A DNA stretch of 64,000 nt from Pseudomonas sp. DTU_2021_1001937_2_SI_NGA_ILE_001 (GCF_032463525.1 NZ_CP135971.1:3720001-3784000); one strand, 5' to 3'. Positions 15,716 to 29,567 are shown, counted from the stretch's first letter. Notes: a model not told the origin generated them from the letters alone. Translations and numbers: made by a program.

Positions 15716-17604
15716 GCGCTTTGCTCCAACTCACGGCCTGCGCCGCGTTTTTTCAGGTGAATCATCAACAGGGAAATCGCCGCTGGCGTAACGCCAGGGA
15801 TCCGCGACGCCTGGCCCAGAGTCTCGGGACGAGTTATCCCCAGCTTGGACTGGATTTCCTTGGAAAGCCCGGAAATCGTCGAGTAATCGATGTCCGCCGG
15901 CAGCTGGGTGTCTTCACTGGCGCGCAGGCGGGCGATTTCATCCTGCTGGCGTTCGATGTAGCCAGCGTACTTGGTCCTGATCTCGACCTGTTCGGCCGCC
16001 TGCGGGTCGCTGCAGCCTTCGCCGGTCAGCTCGACCAGGCTGGCGTAGTCGATTTCCGGGCGGCTCAGCAGGTTGAGCAGGTTGTACTCATGAGACAGCG
16101 GTGTGCCAAAACGTTCGGCAATGGCATCGCCCTGTTCGGTACCGGGACGGACCCAGGTGCTTTTCAGGCGTTGCTCTTCACGCTCGATGTTTTCGCGTTT
16201 GGCACAGAACGCTGCCCAACGCGCATCATCGATCAGGCCCAGTTCGCGACCTTTTTCGGTAAGACGCAGATCGGCGTTGTCTTCACGCAGGATCAGGCGG
16301 TATTCGGCACGGGAAGTGAACATCCGGTACGGTTCCTGGGTACCCAGGGTAATCAGGTCATCCACCAGCACACCGATATACGCCTCGTCGCGACGCGGGC
16401 ACCAGCTTTCCTTGCCCTGCGCGCGCAATGCGGCGTTGGTTCCGGCCAGCAATCCCTGGGCACCGGCTTCTTCGTAGCCGGTGGTGCCGTTGATCTGTCC
16501 GGCGAAGAACAGGCCACCGATCACTTTGGTTTCCAGGCTGTACTTCAGGTCGCGCGGATCGAAGTAGTCGTATTCGATGGCGTAGCCAGGTCGCACGATG
16601 TGAGCGTTTTCCATACCGCGGATCGAGCGCACCACCTGCAACTGCACGTCGAAAGGCAACGAAGTGGAAATGCCGTTCGGATACAGCTCATGGGTGGTCA
16701 GGCCTTCCGGCTCGATGAACACCTGATGGCTTTCCTTGTCGGCGAAACGATGGATCTTGTCTTCGATCGACGGGCAATAACGTGGCCCTACCCCTTCGAT
16801 CACGCCCGAATACATCGGCGAACGATCAAGGTTGGAAGCGATGATTTCGTGAGTACGGGCATTGGTGTGAGTAATCCAGCAACTCACCTGGCGCGGATGC
16901 TGCTCCTTGTTGCCCAGGAACGACATGACCGGGATCGGTGTATCGCCCGGTTGCTCGCTCATCACCGAAAAGTCCACGGAGCGACCGTCGATACGCGGCG
17001 GTGTACCGGTTTTCAGGCGGCCAACCCGCAGGGGCAGTTCGCGCATGCGATGAGCCAGGGCAATCGAGGGCGGATCACCCGCACGACCGCCGGAATAATT
17101 CTGCAGGCCGATATGGATGAGACCGCCAAGGAAGGTACCCGTGGTCAGCACCACCGAATCGGCCATGAAACGCAGGCCCATCTGGGTGACCACGCCGCGT
17201 ACCTGGTCTTGCTCAACGATCAGGTCATCTGCCGACTGCTGAAATATCCACAGGTTGGGCTGGTTTTCCAGGATTTCCCGAATGGCTGCCTTGTAGAGGG
17301 CGCGGTCAGCCTGTGCACGTGTCGCACGAACTGCCGGTCCCTTGCGGCTATTGAGCACACGGAACTGAATGCCGGCCAGATCGGTAGCCGTGGCCATCGC
17401 ACCGCCCAGTGCATCGATTTCCTTGACCAGGTGGCTTTTACCAATGCCACCGATCGCTGGGTTGCAGCTCATATGGCCAAGCGTATCGACGTTGTGCGTC
17501 AACAGGAGAGTCTTGACGCCCATGCGTGCCGAAGCCAGTGCCGCTTCGGTACCGGCATGACCGCCACCTATGACGATCACTTCAAAACGGGAAGGGAAAT
17601 CCAC
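15712..17604 (-). CDS. mnmG: tRNA uridine-5-carboxymethylaminomethyl modification enzyme MnmG
   Basis: MnmG (GidA) is an FAD enzyme that works with MnmE to modify U34 of tRNAs. The 630-residue product has the N-terminal dinucleotide fold [12 protein letters not shown], the family signature [20 protein letters not shown], and the C-terminal helical domain that binds MnmE. Two consecutive GTG codons (17607 and 17604) can start; the second lies at a better distance from GAGG and gives the usual MDFPSRF. Its partner mnmE lies 0.9 kb upstream on the same strand. Confidence 0.97.
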   Translation of the reverse strand: MDFPSRFEVIVIGGGHAGTEAALASARMGVKTLLLTHNVDTLGHMSCNPAIGGIGKSHLVKEIDALGGAMATATDLAGIQFRVLNSRKGPAVRATRAQADRALYKAAIREILENQPNLWIFQQSADDLIVEQDQVRGVVTQMGLRFMADSVVLTTGTFLGGLIHIGLQNYSGGRAGDPPSIALAHRMRELPLRVGRLKTGTPPRIDGRSVDFSVMSEQPGDTPIPVMSFLGNKEQHPRQVSCWITHTNARTHEIIASNLDRSPMYSGVIEGVGPRYCPSIEDKIHRFADKESHQVFIEPEGLTTHELYPNGISTSLPFDVQLQVVRSIRGMENAHIVRPGYAIEYDYFDPRDLKYSLETKVIGGLFFAGQINGTTGYEEAGAQGLLAGTNAALRAQGKESWCPRRDEAYIGVLVDDLITLGTQEPYRMFTSRAEYRLILREDNADLRLTEKGRELGLIDDARWAAFCAKRENIEREEQRLKSTWVRPGTEQGDAIAERFGTPLSHEYNLLNLLSRPEIDYASLVELTGEGCSDPQAAEQVEIRTKYAGYIERQQDEIARLRASEDTQLPADIDYSTISGLSKEIQSKLGITRPETLGQASRIPGVTPAAISLLMIHLKKRGAGRELEQSA

Positions 17605-17649
17605 CACGCACCTCGTGCCTGTTGTGGGTATGAAAAAGGGAAGACGGCA

Positions 17650-17679
17650 AGTATAGGGAATTCAGCCCCTTTAATGAAA
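17650..17679 (-). promoter_or_regulatory. Possible mnmG promoter
   Basis: A TATACT -10 box (minus strand, 17650-17655) lies about 45 bases before the mnmG start. The matching -35 is weak (TTTCAT, 17674-17679, 18-base spacer). The GGGGCTGAA just before the -10 repeats that seen in the atp promoter. Confidence 0.4.
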
Positions 17680-18252
17680 CCCATTGACCAAAAAATGAGC
17701 AGCCGTGCGCTGGGCTGGAGATCAAGAAAAATAAAAAAGAAAGAAATTTTATAAAACCTTGTTTTTGTTTTTTCTCTTAGGGCGGCCATCTTCTGTGGAT
17801 AACCATCTACACGCCTTTGTTTTCGGTATGTACAGAAAATCATAAGGCTGTGGTCAGGAGGCGTAGAGCCTGTTGGGCGACAGCGATTAGCCTGTGGATT
17901 AATGTGGTACTTTTCCACAGGAGGGTTTTTGTTCAGGTTTTGATGGGGGTTATCAACCTGGCTGAGGGACACTTATGCACAGGGCTCATTTTGTCTTGTA
18001 TAACTCGTGGTCGACCGATGGCTACCCGGTTTGCAGCGCCTAGCCGTGCTGCGCTGTCTGCTTCCAGCGCGCAGCGGGTTGTGGATATCGGAGCCGAGAG
18101 ATGGACAGGCGTGCACGCGGGCGCGCTCCAGGGATGGCAGGAAGGCATAGAGAAAGAGGGCCTGCAGCTTGATAAGGCAGGCTGTGGACAGCCACATTGC
18201 GCAGCGAAAGCGCGGCTCTGCTACTCTTTCGCGGCCAAATGGGTTAGACCGG

Positions 18253-18342
18253 GTAGGAGCGGCTTCAGCCGCGAAGTGACCGCATGTTCACAACAGATGC
18301 AGTGAATTTTCTGGCGCTTTCGCGGCTAAAGCCGCTCCTACC
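18253..18342. repeat. REP/BIME element, type 1
   Basis: Two inverted REP units, GTAGGAGCGGCTTCAGCCGCG (part of 18253-18276) and the complementary arm at 18317-18341, are separated by a 40-base spacer. Nearly identical modules lie at 35931-36020 and 36184-36304. These are typical of P. putida-group REP sequences, which are mobilised by RAYT transposases encoded elsewhere. Confidence 0.8.
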
Positions 18343-18505
18343 GGGCCACATGCCGCTTAAGCGACCACTTGTTCACAGCAGAGGCGGTGAATGACTTGGC
18401 CGAAGCCGCTCATATGAAGCCAGAAAGCGCCTAGCTGCGCTTTAGGCCCCCTGGACGGACGAGCTGTGGATAAGCAAAGGACGTCCTCCGCGGGGCCGTT
18501 AAGCG

Positions 18506-19876
18506 CTATTTACCGATACAGAAGCTGGAGAAGATTCGACCCAGCAGGTCGTCGGGGCTGAATGCACCGGTGATTTCCCCCAGGGCCTGTTGAGCCAGGC
18601 GCAGGTCCTCAGCCAGCAGCTCGCCGGCGCCGGCCAGGGTCAGCTGTGAGCGGCCGTGCTCGAGGAAACCACTGGCCCGGTTAAGTGCCTCGATGTGGCG
18701 GCGTCGGGCGCTGAAGCTGCTTTCCGAAGTCTGTTGATAACCCATGCAGGCCTTCAGATGATCGCGCAGCAGTTCCAGACCCTCGCCGCCCGCCTTGGCG
18801 CTCAGGCTGATGGTCACGTGGCCGTCGGCGCTGGTCTGCATGCCGATATGCTCGCCGCTCAGATCGGCCTTGTTGCGGATCAGCGTGACCTTGGCCGGGT
18901 CGGGACGCTGCTCGAGAAACTCCGGCCACAGCGCGAATGGATCGCAAGCCTCGGGCGCCGTGGCGTCAACCACCAACAGAACACGATCCGCTTCGCCAAT
19001 GGCCTTCAGCGCGCGTTGTACGCCGATCAGCTCGACCTGATCGAGGGTGTCGCGCAGCCCGGCAGTGTCGACCACATGCAAGGGCATGCCATCGATGTGG
19101 ATATGTTCGCGCAGCACATCCCGTGTGGTGCCGGCGATATCGGTGACGATCGCTGCCTCGCGTCCGGCCAGGGCGTTGAGCAGGCTGGATTTGCCGGCGT
19201 TGGGCCGCCCGGCGATGACCACGGTCATACCGTCACGCAGCAGCGCACCCTGCCCTGCCTCGCGCAGTACTGTGGATAACATGTCGCGAACCTGGTCGAG
19301 CTTGCCCAGCACGACACCATCGGCGAGGAAATCGATTTCCTCTTCCGGGAAATCGATGGCGGCCTCGACATACATACGCAGGCCGATCAACAGCTCGGTG
19401 AGGTTATCCACACGCTGGGAGAACGCGCCCTGCAGCGAGCGCAGAGCATTGCGAGCCGCTTGTGCCGAGCTGGCTTCGATAAGGTCGGCGATCGCTTCGG
19501 CCTGGGCCAGGTCGAGCTTGTCGTTGAGGAACGCCCGTTCACTGAATTCACCCGGGCGTGCCAGGCGGCAACCCAGTTGTACACAGCGCTGCAGCAGCAT
19601 ATCGAGAACCACCGGCCCGCCGTGCCCTTGCAGCTCAAGTACATCTTCACCGGTAAAGGAGTTGGGGCCGGGGAAGAACAGCGCGATACCTTCGTCGAGA
19701 ACCAGGCCCTGCTCGTCTTCGAACGGGCCGTAATGGGCGTAGCGCGGCTTGAGTTCGCGACCCGTGATGGCTTGCGCAGCCTTGGCGGCCAGCGGGCCGG
19801 AAATACGCACGATGCCGACCCCTCCGCGTCCCTGAGCGGTGGCGATGGCAGCGATGGTTTCGCGCGGGGCGTTCAT
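18506..19876 (-). CDS. mnmE: tRNA modification GTPase MnmE
   Basis: MnmE (TrmE) is the GTPase partner of MnmG in wobble-uridine modification. The 456-residue product has the N-terminal formyl-THF-binding domain ([24 protein letters not shown]), a G domain with [17 protein letters not shown] and NKAD, and the C-terminal FCIGK containing the conserved cysteine. The frame runs ten codons further upstream, but the ATG at 19876 gives the standard N-terminus. Two perfect DnaA boxes (19269-19277, 19404-19412) lie within the gene. Confidence 0.97.
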   Translation of the reverse strand: MNAPRETIAAIATAQGRGGVGIVRISGPLAAKAAQAITGRELKPRYAHYGPFEDEQGLVLDEGIALFFPGPNSFTGEDVLELQGHGGPVVLDMLLQRCVQLGCRLARPGEFSERAFLNDKLDLAQAEAIADLIEASSAQAARNALRSLQGAFSQRVDNLTELLIGLRMYVEAAIDFPEEEIDFLADGVVLGKLDQVRDMLSTVLREAGQGALLRDGMTVVIAGRPNAGKSSLLNALAGREAAIVTDIAGTTRDVLREHIHIDGMPLHVVDTAGLRDTLDQVELIGVQRALKAIGEADRVLLVVDATAPEACDPFALWPEFLEQRPDPAKVTLIRNKADLSGEHIGMQTSADGHVTISLSAKAGGEGLELLRDHLKACMGYQQTSESSFSARRRHIEALNRASGFLEHGRSQLTLAGAGELLAEDLRLAQQALGEITGAFSPDDLLGRIFSSFCIGK

Positions 19877-19906
19877 GGCGACTCCTGGAAAACGGACAGA
19901 TAGCAA

Positions 19907-19931
19907 AACGCCCCGGTAAGGGGGCGTCTTG
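19907..19931 (-). terminator. Terminator after yidC
   Basis: ACGCCCC (about 19908-19914) and GGGGCGT (19920-19926) form a hairpin with a short T-run on the minus strand. It lies about 35 bases past the yidC stop, before mnmE. Confidence 0.65.
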
Positions 19932-19960
19932 TGAAACAGGCTCAGGTTAGATCAAGAGAC

Positions 19961-21631
19961 TTACTTCTTGATAGCCGTAGCCGCTTCGATCTTGCGAGTG
20001 ATGTAGGCCTGCTGGAGGATCGACAGGGTGTTGTTGACTACCCAGTACAGCACCAGACCTGCCGGGAACCACAGGAAGAAGAAGGTGAAAATGATCGGCA
20101 TCATCTTCATGACCTTGGCCTGCATCGGATCCGGAGGTGTTGGGTTCAGACGCTGCTGGATGAACATGGTCGCGCCCATGATGATCGGCAGGATGAAGAA
20201 CGGATCCTTGATCGACAGGTCGGTAATCCACAGGATCCAAGGTGCCTGGCGCATTTCCACGCTTTCCAGCAGTACCCAGTACAGGGCCAGGAACACTGGC
20301 ATCTGCACCAGGATCGGCAGGCAGCCACCCAGCGGGTTGATCTTCTCTTTCTTGTACAGCTCCATCATCGCCTGGGACATCTTCTGGCGATCGTCACCAT
20401 ACTGCTCTTTCAGCGCGGTCAGCTTCGGTGCTACGGCACGCATGCGCGCCATGGACTTGTAGCTGGCAGCGGAGAGCGGGAAGAACAGACCCTTGATGAT
20501 CATGGTCAGAACGATGATCGACCAGCCCCAGTTACCCAGTACGCTGTGGATATGTTGCAGCAGCCAGAAGATCGGCTGGGCAATGAACCACAACACGCCG
20601 TAGTCGACGGTCAGTTCCAGGCCTGGGGACAACTCTTTCAGCACGGCCTGGCTTTTCGGGCCGGCGTACAGCAGCGCGCCGGTTTCACCCTGGGCGCCAG
20701 GTGCCACGTTCAGCGCCGGGCTGGTGAAGCCGATGATGTAGTTGCCCTGGCTGTCCTTGCGGGTCTGCACGGCATTGCTGACATCGTGGTTCGGGATCCA
20801 GGCGGTCACGAAGTAGTGCTGCAGCCAGGCGATCCAGCCGCCTTGCACGTTTTCACGCAGTTGGCCCTTGTCCATGTCCTTCATGGAGACCTTCTTGTAA
20901 GGCTCCGAAGGTGTCCACAGGGCGGCACCCAGGTAGGTGGCGGTACCCGTGGCGGTGGTGGACGACGGGTCAGAGCTGGCGTCGCGCTTAAGCTGGCCGA
21001 ACAGGTTACCCGACCAGGTCTGGCCGCTCTGGTTATCCACAACGTAGCGAACGTCCAGGTCGTACAGGCCGCGCTTGAAGGTGAAGCGCTTGGTGTAGTT
21101 GACGCCGTTGTCCGAGTACTTCAGCTCTACGACCAGTTGGTTCTGACCGTCGGCCAGTTGATAACTTTTCTGTGTCGAAGTGTAAACCGGACGACCGGTG
21201 GACCGTGCATCGGGGCCGTTGGTCCCGGTCAGGCCGCTCTGGGCCAGGAAAACGCGTTCGCTGCCGTTATCGAACAGCTGGAACGGCACATCTGGTACGT
21301 CCTGGCGACGAGGGTACAGCGGCAGACGCAGTTGAACGACGTCACCGCCCACCGGGTCGATGGCCAGTTCCAGTACGTCGGTCTTGACCTTGATCAGGTC
21401 CTTGCTGACTGCAACCGGAGTTTCCACAGGCGCCGGTGCAGTGCCGGGCGCGGCGGGTACATCCGCATTGGCGGAAGTGCTGCCGGCGGCCGGTACGTCG
21501 GTCGCGGTGGTGGTAGCAGCAACAGTCTGTTTCGGCAGGGCAGCCTGGCCGTAGTCTTCGTTCCATTTCAGAACGCCGACGTAGGTCACGATTGCCAGGG
21601 CGCCGATCAGGATCGTGCGTTTAATATCCAT
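19961..21631 (-). CDS. yidC: Membrane protein insertase YidC
   Basis: YidC inserts and folds inner-membrane proteins, alone or with SecYEG; the Fo subunits a and c encoded nearby are known client types. The 556-residue product has an N-terminal membrane anchor (MDIKRTILIGALAIVTYVGV), an Ala/Thr/Pro-rich linker, a large periplasmic beta domain (about 60-340) and a C-terminal five-helix core with NPLGGCLPILVQMPVFLALY. It follows yidD by two bases in the rpmH-rnpA-yidD-yidC operon. A DnaA box is at 21033-21041. Confidence 0.97.
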   Translation of the reverse strand: MDIKRTILIGALAIVTYVGVLKWNEDYGQAALPKQTVAATTTATDVPAAGSTSANADVPAAPGTAPAPVETPVAVSKDLIKVKTDVLELAIDPVGGDVVQLRLPLYPRRQDVPDVPFQLFDNGSERVFLAQSGLTGTNGPDARSTGRPVYTSTQKSYQLADGQNQLVVELKYSDNGVNYTKRFTFKRGLYDLDVRYVVDNQSGQTWSGNLFGQLKRDASSDPSSTTATGTATYLGAALWTPSEPYKKVSMKDMDKGQLRENVQGGWIAWLQHYFVTAWIPNHDVSNAVQTRKDSQGNYIIGFTSPALNVAPGAQGETGALLYAGPKSQAVLKELSPGLELTVDYGVLWFIAQPIFWLLQHIHSVLGNWGWSIIVLTMIIKGLFFPLSAASYKSMARMRAVAPKLTALKEQYGDDRQKMSQAMMELYKKEKINPLGGCLPILVQMPVFLALYWVLLESVEMRQAPWILWITDLSIKDPFFILPIIMGATMFIQQRLNPTPPDPMQAKVMKMMPIIFTFFFLWFPAGLVLYWVVNNTLSILQQAYITRKIEAATAIKK

Positions 21632-21633
21632 GA

Positions 21634-21879
21634 TTACTCGGCCATCGAAGAAGAGCGGGATTGGGAAACGGGTGGAACCGGGTCATAACCGCCGGGGTTC
21701 CACGGATGACAGCGACCCAGGCGTCTCAGGGTCAGCCAGCCGCCGCGCAGAAGACCATGATTATCGATGGCTTCATAGGCGTAGCAGGAGCAACTGGGGT
21801 AGAAACGGCAGTGACTGGCCATCAGTGGACTGATGGCATAGCGGTAAAACTGGATCGGAACGAGGGCCAGTTTACGCAT
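21634..21879 (-). CDS. yidD: Membrane protein insertion efficiency factor YidD
   Basis: YidD is a small membrane-associated protein that assists YidC. The 81-residue product has the conserved [15 protein letters not shown] and [19 protein letters not shown] motifs. Translation from the ATG at 21879 gives the usual [18 protein letters not shown]; the frame upstream of it is rnpA sequence read in another phase. It overlaps the end of rnpA by eight bases. Confidence 0.93.
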   Translation of the reverse strand: MRKLALVPIQFYRYAISPLMASHCRFYPSCSCYAYEAIDNHGLLRGGWLTLRRLGRCHPWNPGGYDPVPPVSQSRSSSMAE

Positions 21880-22276
21880 CTGGACTGTCCACCTCTGCAG
21901 ATTCGGTTTTGCCTGTGGCAACGGGCCGGCTGCGCGCCAGACGCTTCCAGAGCTTGCCGAAGTGCTGGATCAGTTCCGGATTGTCAGGATCAGCCATGCC
22001 TTTACGCGCGACGATCACGATATCCCACCCTGCCAGGCTGTCCTGGTGAAGGCGAAACGATTCGCGAATCAGGCGTTTCAAGCGATTACGTTCAACAGAG
22101 AGCTTGACGCTCTTCTTTCCGATCACGAACCCCAGGCGGGGGTGATCCAGACTGTTGTCACGCGCCAGGATCAGGAGATTCTTCCCCGGGACCTTGGCGG
22201 TAGGAGAGTCAAAGACAGCCTTGAAATGTCGGGGAGTAAGCAGACGCTTTTCCCGACCGAAGTCCCGACTCACCAC
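21872..22276 (-). CDS. rnpA: Ribonuclease P protein component
   Basis: RnpA is the protein cofactor of RNase P, which matures tRNA 5' ends. The 134-residue product has the family RNR motif in [16 protein letters not shown]. The start is GTG at 22276 (a second GTG follows directly), giving [13 protein letters not shown]. It lies 14 bases after rpmH and overlaps yidD. Confidence 0.95.
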   Translation of the reverse strand: MVSRDFGREKRLLTPRHFKAVFDSPTAKVPGKNLLILARDNSLDHPRLGFVIGKKSVKLSVERNRLKRLIRESFRLHQDSLAGWDIVIVARKGMADPDNPELIQHFGKLWKRLARSRPVATGKTESAEVDSPDA

Positions 22277-22290
22277 CTTTGCCGAATAAA

Positions 22291-22425
22291 TCAGATGGCC
22301 AGACGCTTACGGCCTTTGGCACGACGACGCGACAGGACCTGACGGCCGTTCTTGGTGGCCATACGGGCGCGGAAACCGTGGGTGCGGGCGCGCTTGATAG
22401 TGCTGGGTTGGAAAGTACGTTTCAT
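22291..22425 (-). CDS. rpmH: 50S ribosomal protein L34
   Basis: L34 is a 44-residue, highly basic ribosomal protein. The frame translates as [18 protein letters not shown] followed by the conserved [20 protein letters not shown] and ends KRLAI. It is the first gene of the rpmH-rnpA-yidD-yidC operon and marks the left border of oriC. Confidence 0.98.
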   Translation of the reverse strand: MKRTFQPSTIKRARTHGFRARMATKNGRQVLSRRRAKGRKRLAI

Positions 22426-22484
22426 GGCGTGTTACCTGGTTTGTCCACTACAGGCCGGAATGGCCCCGTTTTAAGAGACCGGCG

Positions 22485-22513
22485 ATTCTAGAGAAAGCAA
22501 GCGTACAGGTCAA
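22485..22513 (-). promoter_or_regulatory. Sigma-70 promoter of the rpmH operon
   Basis: On the minus strand TTGACC (22508-22513) and TAGAAT (22485-22490) are separated by 17 bases, and the -10 lies about 60 bases before the rpmH start. Confidence 0.75.
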
Positions 22514-22599
22514 TTTCCAACCAGCTTTTCCTTCTATTCATTTCCTTGGGTATCAAGAGTTGCCAGCAGGCATCCGTCATCGCTTCCAGTTGGCCGCTT

Positions 22600-22945
22600 C
22601 GCTATAGAAACAGAAAAGGACCTATATAAAGCTTTTCTGAAAAGCTTGTTAAGACTGTGTAGCGATCCATCTGTGGATAACCTTCATTAGCCCCTCTATT
22701 CCGGGCTGTATAGAGAATCATAACTCTGTCGAAAAACGGTGCTTTGGCTGTGCCGCACCCGCGTACAAGCTGTGCATGCAATAGATCTTTATCCACAGGC
22801 AGGTTACCCACAGGCTGGCACCCCGAGTTATGCAAAGAGCTGAGAGGCAGTTATCCACAAAGCTCACGGATGCCCGTCCGTCGCCTTGTTGAGTGAAAAT
22901 CAAGCGATTTCTTCCCGCTTCTGGCACGCCTACATGTGGATAAGT
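22600..22945. other. oriC: Chromosomal replication origin oriC
   Basis: The rpmH-dnaA gap (22426-23010) has no gene. It contains an AT-rich segment with TATATAAAGCTTTTCTGAAAAGC (about 22609-22652), a likely unwinding element. Perfect DnaA boxes follow at 22672-22680 (reverse), 22789-22797 and 22851-22859 (forward) and 22935-22943 (reverse), with weaker sites at 22804-22812 (TTACCCACA) and 22828-22836 (TTATGCAAA). This is the known location of oriC in pseudomonads. Which boxes are essential cannot be seen. Confidence 0.93.
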
Positions 22946-22965
22946 CACGGAGTGATCGTTACAAT
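22937..22965 (+). promoter_or_regulatory. Likely dnaA promoter overlapping a DnaA box
   Basis: TGGATA (22937-22942) and TACAAT (22960-22965) are spaced by 17 bases and lie about 45 bases before dnaA. The -35 lies inside the perfect DnaA box 22935-22943, which would let DnaA repress its own transcription. Confidence 0.55.
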
Positions 22966-23010
22966 GGCGGATGTTTTTTGCCTCAGCGGCTCTCAACTCA
23001 GGGGATATCC

Positions 23011-24555
23011 GTGTCAGTGGAACTTTGGCAGCAGTGCGTGGAGCTTTTGCGCGATGAGCTGCCTGCCCAGCAATTCAACACCTGGATCCGTCCGCTACAG
23101 GTCGAAGCCGAAGGCGGCGAGCTGCGCGTCTACGCACCGAATCGTTTCGTACTCGACTGGGTCAACGAGAAGTACCTGGGCCGCCTGCTCGAGCTGCTTG
23201 GCGAGCAGGGCCAGGGCATGGCGCCGGCGCTTTCCTTATTAATAGGCAGCCGACGCAGCTCGGCTCCACGTGCGGCGCCGAATGCGCCTCTGCCGGCAGC
23301 GGCCGCTGCCGCCGCATCTCAGCAGGCACAGGCACCGGTCGAAGCGCCCGCCGCGCCGGCGAGTCCACCCAGTGCCGAAAGCTCGGCCGTTGCGACCAGC
23401 AGCCCAACGGTCACCGAGCAGACACTGGATGAGCCGTCGCGCGACAGCTTTGACCCGATGGCCGGTGCTGCCAGCCAGCAGGCTCCTGTGCGCACCGAAC
23501 AACGCACGGTCCAGGTCGAAGGTGCGTTGAAACACACCAGTTACCTGAACCGCACCTTCACCTTCGAGAATTTCGTCGAAGGTAAGTCCAACCAGCTCGC
23601 GCGCGCTGCGGCCTGGCAGGTCGCAGACAATCCCAAGCATGGTTACAACCCGCTGTTCCTTTATGGTGGCGTTGGCTTGGGTAAGACTCACTTGATGCAC
23701 GCTGTGGGTAACCACCTGCTGAAGAAGAACCCCAATGCCAAGGTGGTGTACCTGCATTCGGAACGCTTCGTCGCAGACATGGTCAAGGCCCTGCAGCTCA
23801 ATGCGATCAACGAGTTCAAACGCTTCTACCGTTCGGTTGATGCACTGCTGATCGACGACATTCAGTTCTTCGCCCGCAAGGAGCGTTCGCAGGAGGAGTT
23901 TTTCCACACCTTCAACGCCTTGCTCGAAGGTGGTCAGCAGGTAATCCTCACCAGCGACCGCTACCCCAAGGAAATCGAAGGCCTGGAAGAGCGCCTGAAG
24001 TCCCGCTTCGGCTGGGGCCTCACCGTGGCGGTGGAGCCGCCGGAACTGGAAACCCGTGTCGCGATTCTGATGAAGAAGGCCGACCAGGCGAAGGTCGAAC
24101 TGCCGCACGACGCGGCGTTCTTCATCGCCCAGCGTATTCGCTCCAACGTTCGTGAGCTGGAAGGTGCGCTCAAGCGGGTTATCGCCCACTCGCACTTCAT
24201 GGGCCGGGACATCACCATCGAGCTGATCCGTGAGTCGCTCAAGGACCTGCTGGCCCTGCAGGACAAGCTGGTGAGTGTGGATAACATCCAGCGTACTGTG
24301 GCTGAGTACTACAAGATCAAGATCTCCGATCTGTTGTCCAAACGCCGCTCCCGTTCGGTCGCCCGTCCCCGCCAGGTGGCGATGGCTCTGTCCAAGGAGC
24401 TGACCAACCACAGCCTGCCGGAAATCGGCGATGTGTTTGGCGGACGTGACCACACCACCGTGTTGCACGCCTGCCGCAAGATCAATGAGCTCAAGGAATC
24501 CGATGCGGATATCCGTGAGGATTACAAGAACCTGCTGCGCACGCTGACCACATGA
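23011..24555 (+). CDS. dnaA: Chromosomal replication initiator DnaA
   Basis: DnaA binds DnaA boxes, melts oriC and loads DnaB. The 514-residue product has domain I (about 1-85, [18 protein letters not shown]), a long Ala/Pro/Ser-rich linker (about 90-185), the AAA+ domain with Walker [10 protein letters not shown] and Walker B LLIDDIQF, and the domain IV signature [15 protein letters not shown]. The start is GTG at 23011 with AGGGG just upstream; the longer frame from 22936 reads through oriC and is rejected. A DnaA box (24276-24284) lies near the 3' end. Confidence 0.98.
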   Translation: MSVELWQQCVELLRDELPAQQFNTWIRPLQVEAEGGELRVYAPNRFVLDWVNEKYLGRLLELLGEQGQGMAPALSLLIGSRRSSAPRAAPNAPLPAAAAAAASQQAQAPVEAPAAPASPPSAESSAVATSSPTVTEQTLDEPSRDSFDPMAGAASQQAPVRTEQRTVQVEGALKHTSYLNRTFTFENFVEGKSNQLARAAAWQVADNPKHGYNPLFLYGGVGLGKTHLMHAVGNHLLKKNPNAKVVYLHSERFVADMVKALQLNAINEFKRFYRSVDALLIDDIQFFARKERSQEEFFHTFNALLEGGQQVILTSDRYPKEIEGLEERLKSRFGWGLTVAVEPPELETRVAILMKKADQAKVELPHDAAFFIAQRIRSNVRELEGALKRVIAHSHFMGRDITIELIRESLKDLLALQDKLVSVDNIQRTVAEYYKIKISDLLSKRRSRSVARPRQVAMALSKELTNHSLPEIGDVFGGRDHTTVLHACRKINELKESDADIREDYKNLLRTLTT

Positions 24556-24593
24556 TGACGCCAGTGCAATTTTTCGAGGCAAGGGACTAGACC

Positions 24594-25697
24594 ATGCATT
24601 TCACCATTCAACGCGAAGCCTTGTTGAAACCCCTGCAGCTGGTTGCCGGCGTGGTCGAACGCCGCCAGACCCTGCCGGTGCTTTCCAACGTGCTCCTGGT
24701 CGTCGAAGGCCAGCAACTGTCGCTCACCGGTACCGACCTTGAAGTAGAACTGGTTGGTCGTGTTCAGCTGGAGGAGCCTGCCGAGCCTGGCGAGATCACC
24801 GTTCCGGCACGTAAGCTGATGGACATCTGCAAGAGCCTGCCCAACGACGTGCTGATCGACGTCAAGGTCGAAGACAGCAAGTTGTTGGTCAAGGCCGGCC
24901 GTAGCCGTTTCACCTTGTCCACATTGCCCGCCAATGACTTCCCGGCTGTCGAGGAAGGTCCGGGCTCGCTGACCTTCGACCTGGTGCAAAGCAAGCTGCG
25001 TCGCCTGATCGAACGCACCAGCTTCGCCATGGCCCAGCAGGACGTGCGCTACTACCTCAACGGCATGCTGCTGGAAGTCAGCACCGGTGTGCTGCGTGCC
25101 GTGGCCACCGACGGTCACCGTCTTGCCATGTGCTCCATGGCAGCGGAGATCGGCCAGGCCGAGCGCCATCAGGTCATCGTGCCACGCAAGGGCATCCTCG
25201 AAATGGCCCGCCTGCTCACCGAACAGGACGGCATTGTCAGCATCGTCCTGGGTCAGCATCACATCCGTGCCACCACCGGCGAATTCACTTTCACCTCCAA
25301 GCTGGTCGACGGCAAGTTCCCGGACTACGAGCGCGTACTGCCCAAGGGCGGTGACAAGCTGGTGCTCGGTGATCGTCAGGCGCTGCGTGAAGCGTTCAGC
25401 CGCACTGCGATCCTTTCCAACGAGAAGTATCGCGGCATCCGTCTGCAACTGGCGGCCGGTCAGCTGAAGATCCAGGCCAACAACCCTGAGCAGGAAGAGG
25501 CCGAGGAAGAAATCAGCGTCGAGTACAACGGCAGCTCCCTGGAAATCGGTTTCAACGTCAGCTATCTGCTGGACGTGCTGGGAGTGATGACTACCGAGCA
25601 GGTGCGTCTGATCCTTTCCGACTCCAACAGCAGTGCGCTGCTGCAGGAGTCCGATAACGATGACTCGGCCTACGTTGTCATGCCGATGCGTCTGTAA
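24594..25697 (+). CDS. dnaN: DNA polymerase III sliding clamp (beta subunit)
   Basis: DnaN is the ring-shaped processivity clamp for DNA polymerase III and other DNA-handling enzymes. The 367-residue product begins MHFTIQREALLKPLQLVAGVVERRQTLPVLSN in two recognisable blocks and ends in the conserved YVVMPMRL, which forms part of the partner-binding pocket. Length is that of the three-domain clamp monomer. It follows dnaA by 38 bases. Confidence 0.98.
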   Translation: MHFTIQREALLKPLQLVAGVVERRQTLPVLSNVLLVVEGQQLSLTGTDLEVELVGRVQLEEPAEPGEITVPARKLMDICKSLPNDVLIDVKVEDSKLLVKAGRSRFTLSTLPANDFPAVEEGPGSLTFDLVQSKLRRLIERTSFAMAQQDVRYYLNGMLLEVSTGVLRAVATDGHRLAMCSMAAEIGQAERHQVIVPRKGILEMARLLTEQDGIVSIVLGQHHIRATTGEFTFTSKLVDGKFPDYERVLPKGGDKLVLGDRQALREAFSRTAILSNEKYRGIRLQLAAGQLKIQANNPEQEEAEEEISVEYNGSSLEIGFNVSYLLDVLGVMTTEQVRLILSDSNSSALLQESDNDDSAYVVMPMRL

Positions 25698-25717
25698 CCT
25701 GCCCATAGCACGAGCTG

Positions 25718-29243
<3,526 letters not shown>

Positions 29244-29305
29244 CGCCCTGTGGGTCTCGCCCAGAGGCCCATCGGCTGTACGGAAATGACCGTTGTACAA
29301 GCCTG

Positions 29306-29340
29306 AAAGGCCGACCCGTTGATGGGTCGGCCTTTTTTAT
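29306..29340 (+). terminator. Rho-independent terminator after gyrB
   Basis: GGCCGACCC (29309-29317) and GGGTCGGCC (29324-29332) form a strong hairpin with a six-base loop followed by TTTTTT. Confidence 0.92.
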
Positions 29341-29567
29341 TTGACGTTCGCTCCATCGACGCCGCGCTACCCTCCCCTCTCTATCCGCGGCTCAGCGCCT
29401 CGGGCATCAATACAGCGCATCAACACGACGTGATGAGCAACGCCCGGTCGCACGTCGAGAACCTGGATACGCACGGTCGATCAGGCTGATGGCCAAGCCT
29501 ACGCCAGTACCTCGTCGTGCTGCTCAGGGGTTCGTCAGTCACATAGGCCAAGGCACAGCAAGCTGCA

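Larger units (their letters stand above)
17608..18505. other. mnmG-mnmE intergenic region with DnaA boxes, AT-rich tract and BIME
   Basis: No convincing gene is present in these 898 bases. The region holds an AT-rich tract (about 17718-17776, runs of A then T), perfect DnaA boxes at 17794-17802 and 18465-18473, sites matching the looser TTWTNCACA consensus at 17911-17919 and 17973-17981, near matches at 17893 and 18080, and a BIME at 18253-18342. The mnmG promoter must lie at its left end. The combination of AT-rich DNA and clustered DnaA sites resembles an origin, separate from the rpmH-dnaA oriC. Confidence 0.6.

Noticed and set aside
15697..17754. 685-codon frame antisense to mnmG
   Set aside because: Shadow frame; composition mirrors mnmG.
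17817..18305. 162-codon frame in the mnmG-mnmE gap
   Set aside because: Runs through DnaA boxes and the BIME, has no good ribosome site and an unlikely composition.
18240..18440. CRISPR-like repeats
   Set aside because: The repeats are inverted REP pairs with irregular spacing, not direct repeats with uniform spacers.
22936..23010. Longer dnaA start inside oriC
   Set aside because: It would translate a DnaA box and lacks a ribosome site; GTG at 23011 gives the conserved N-terminus.
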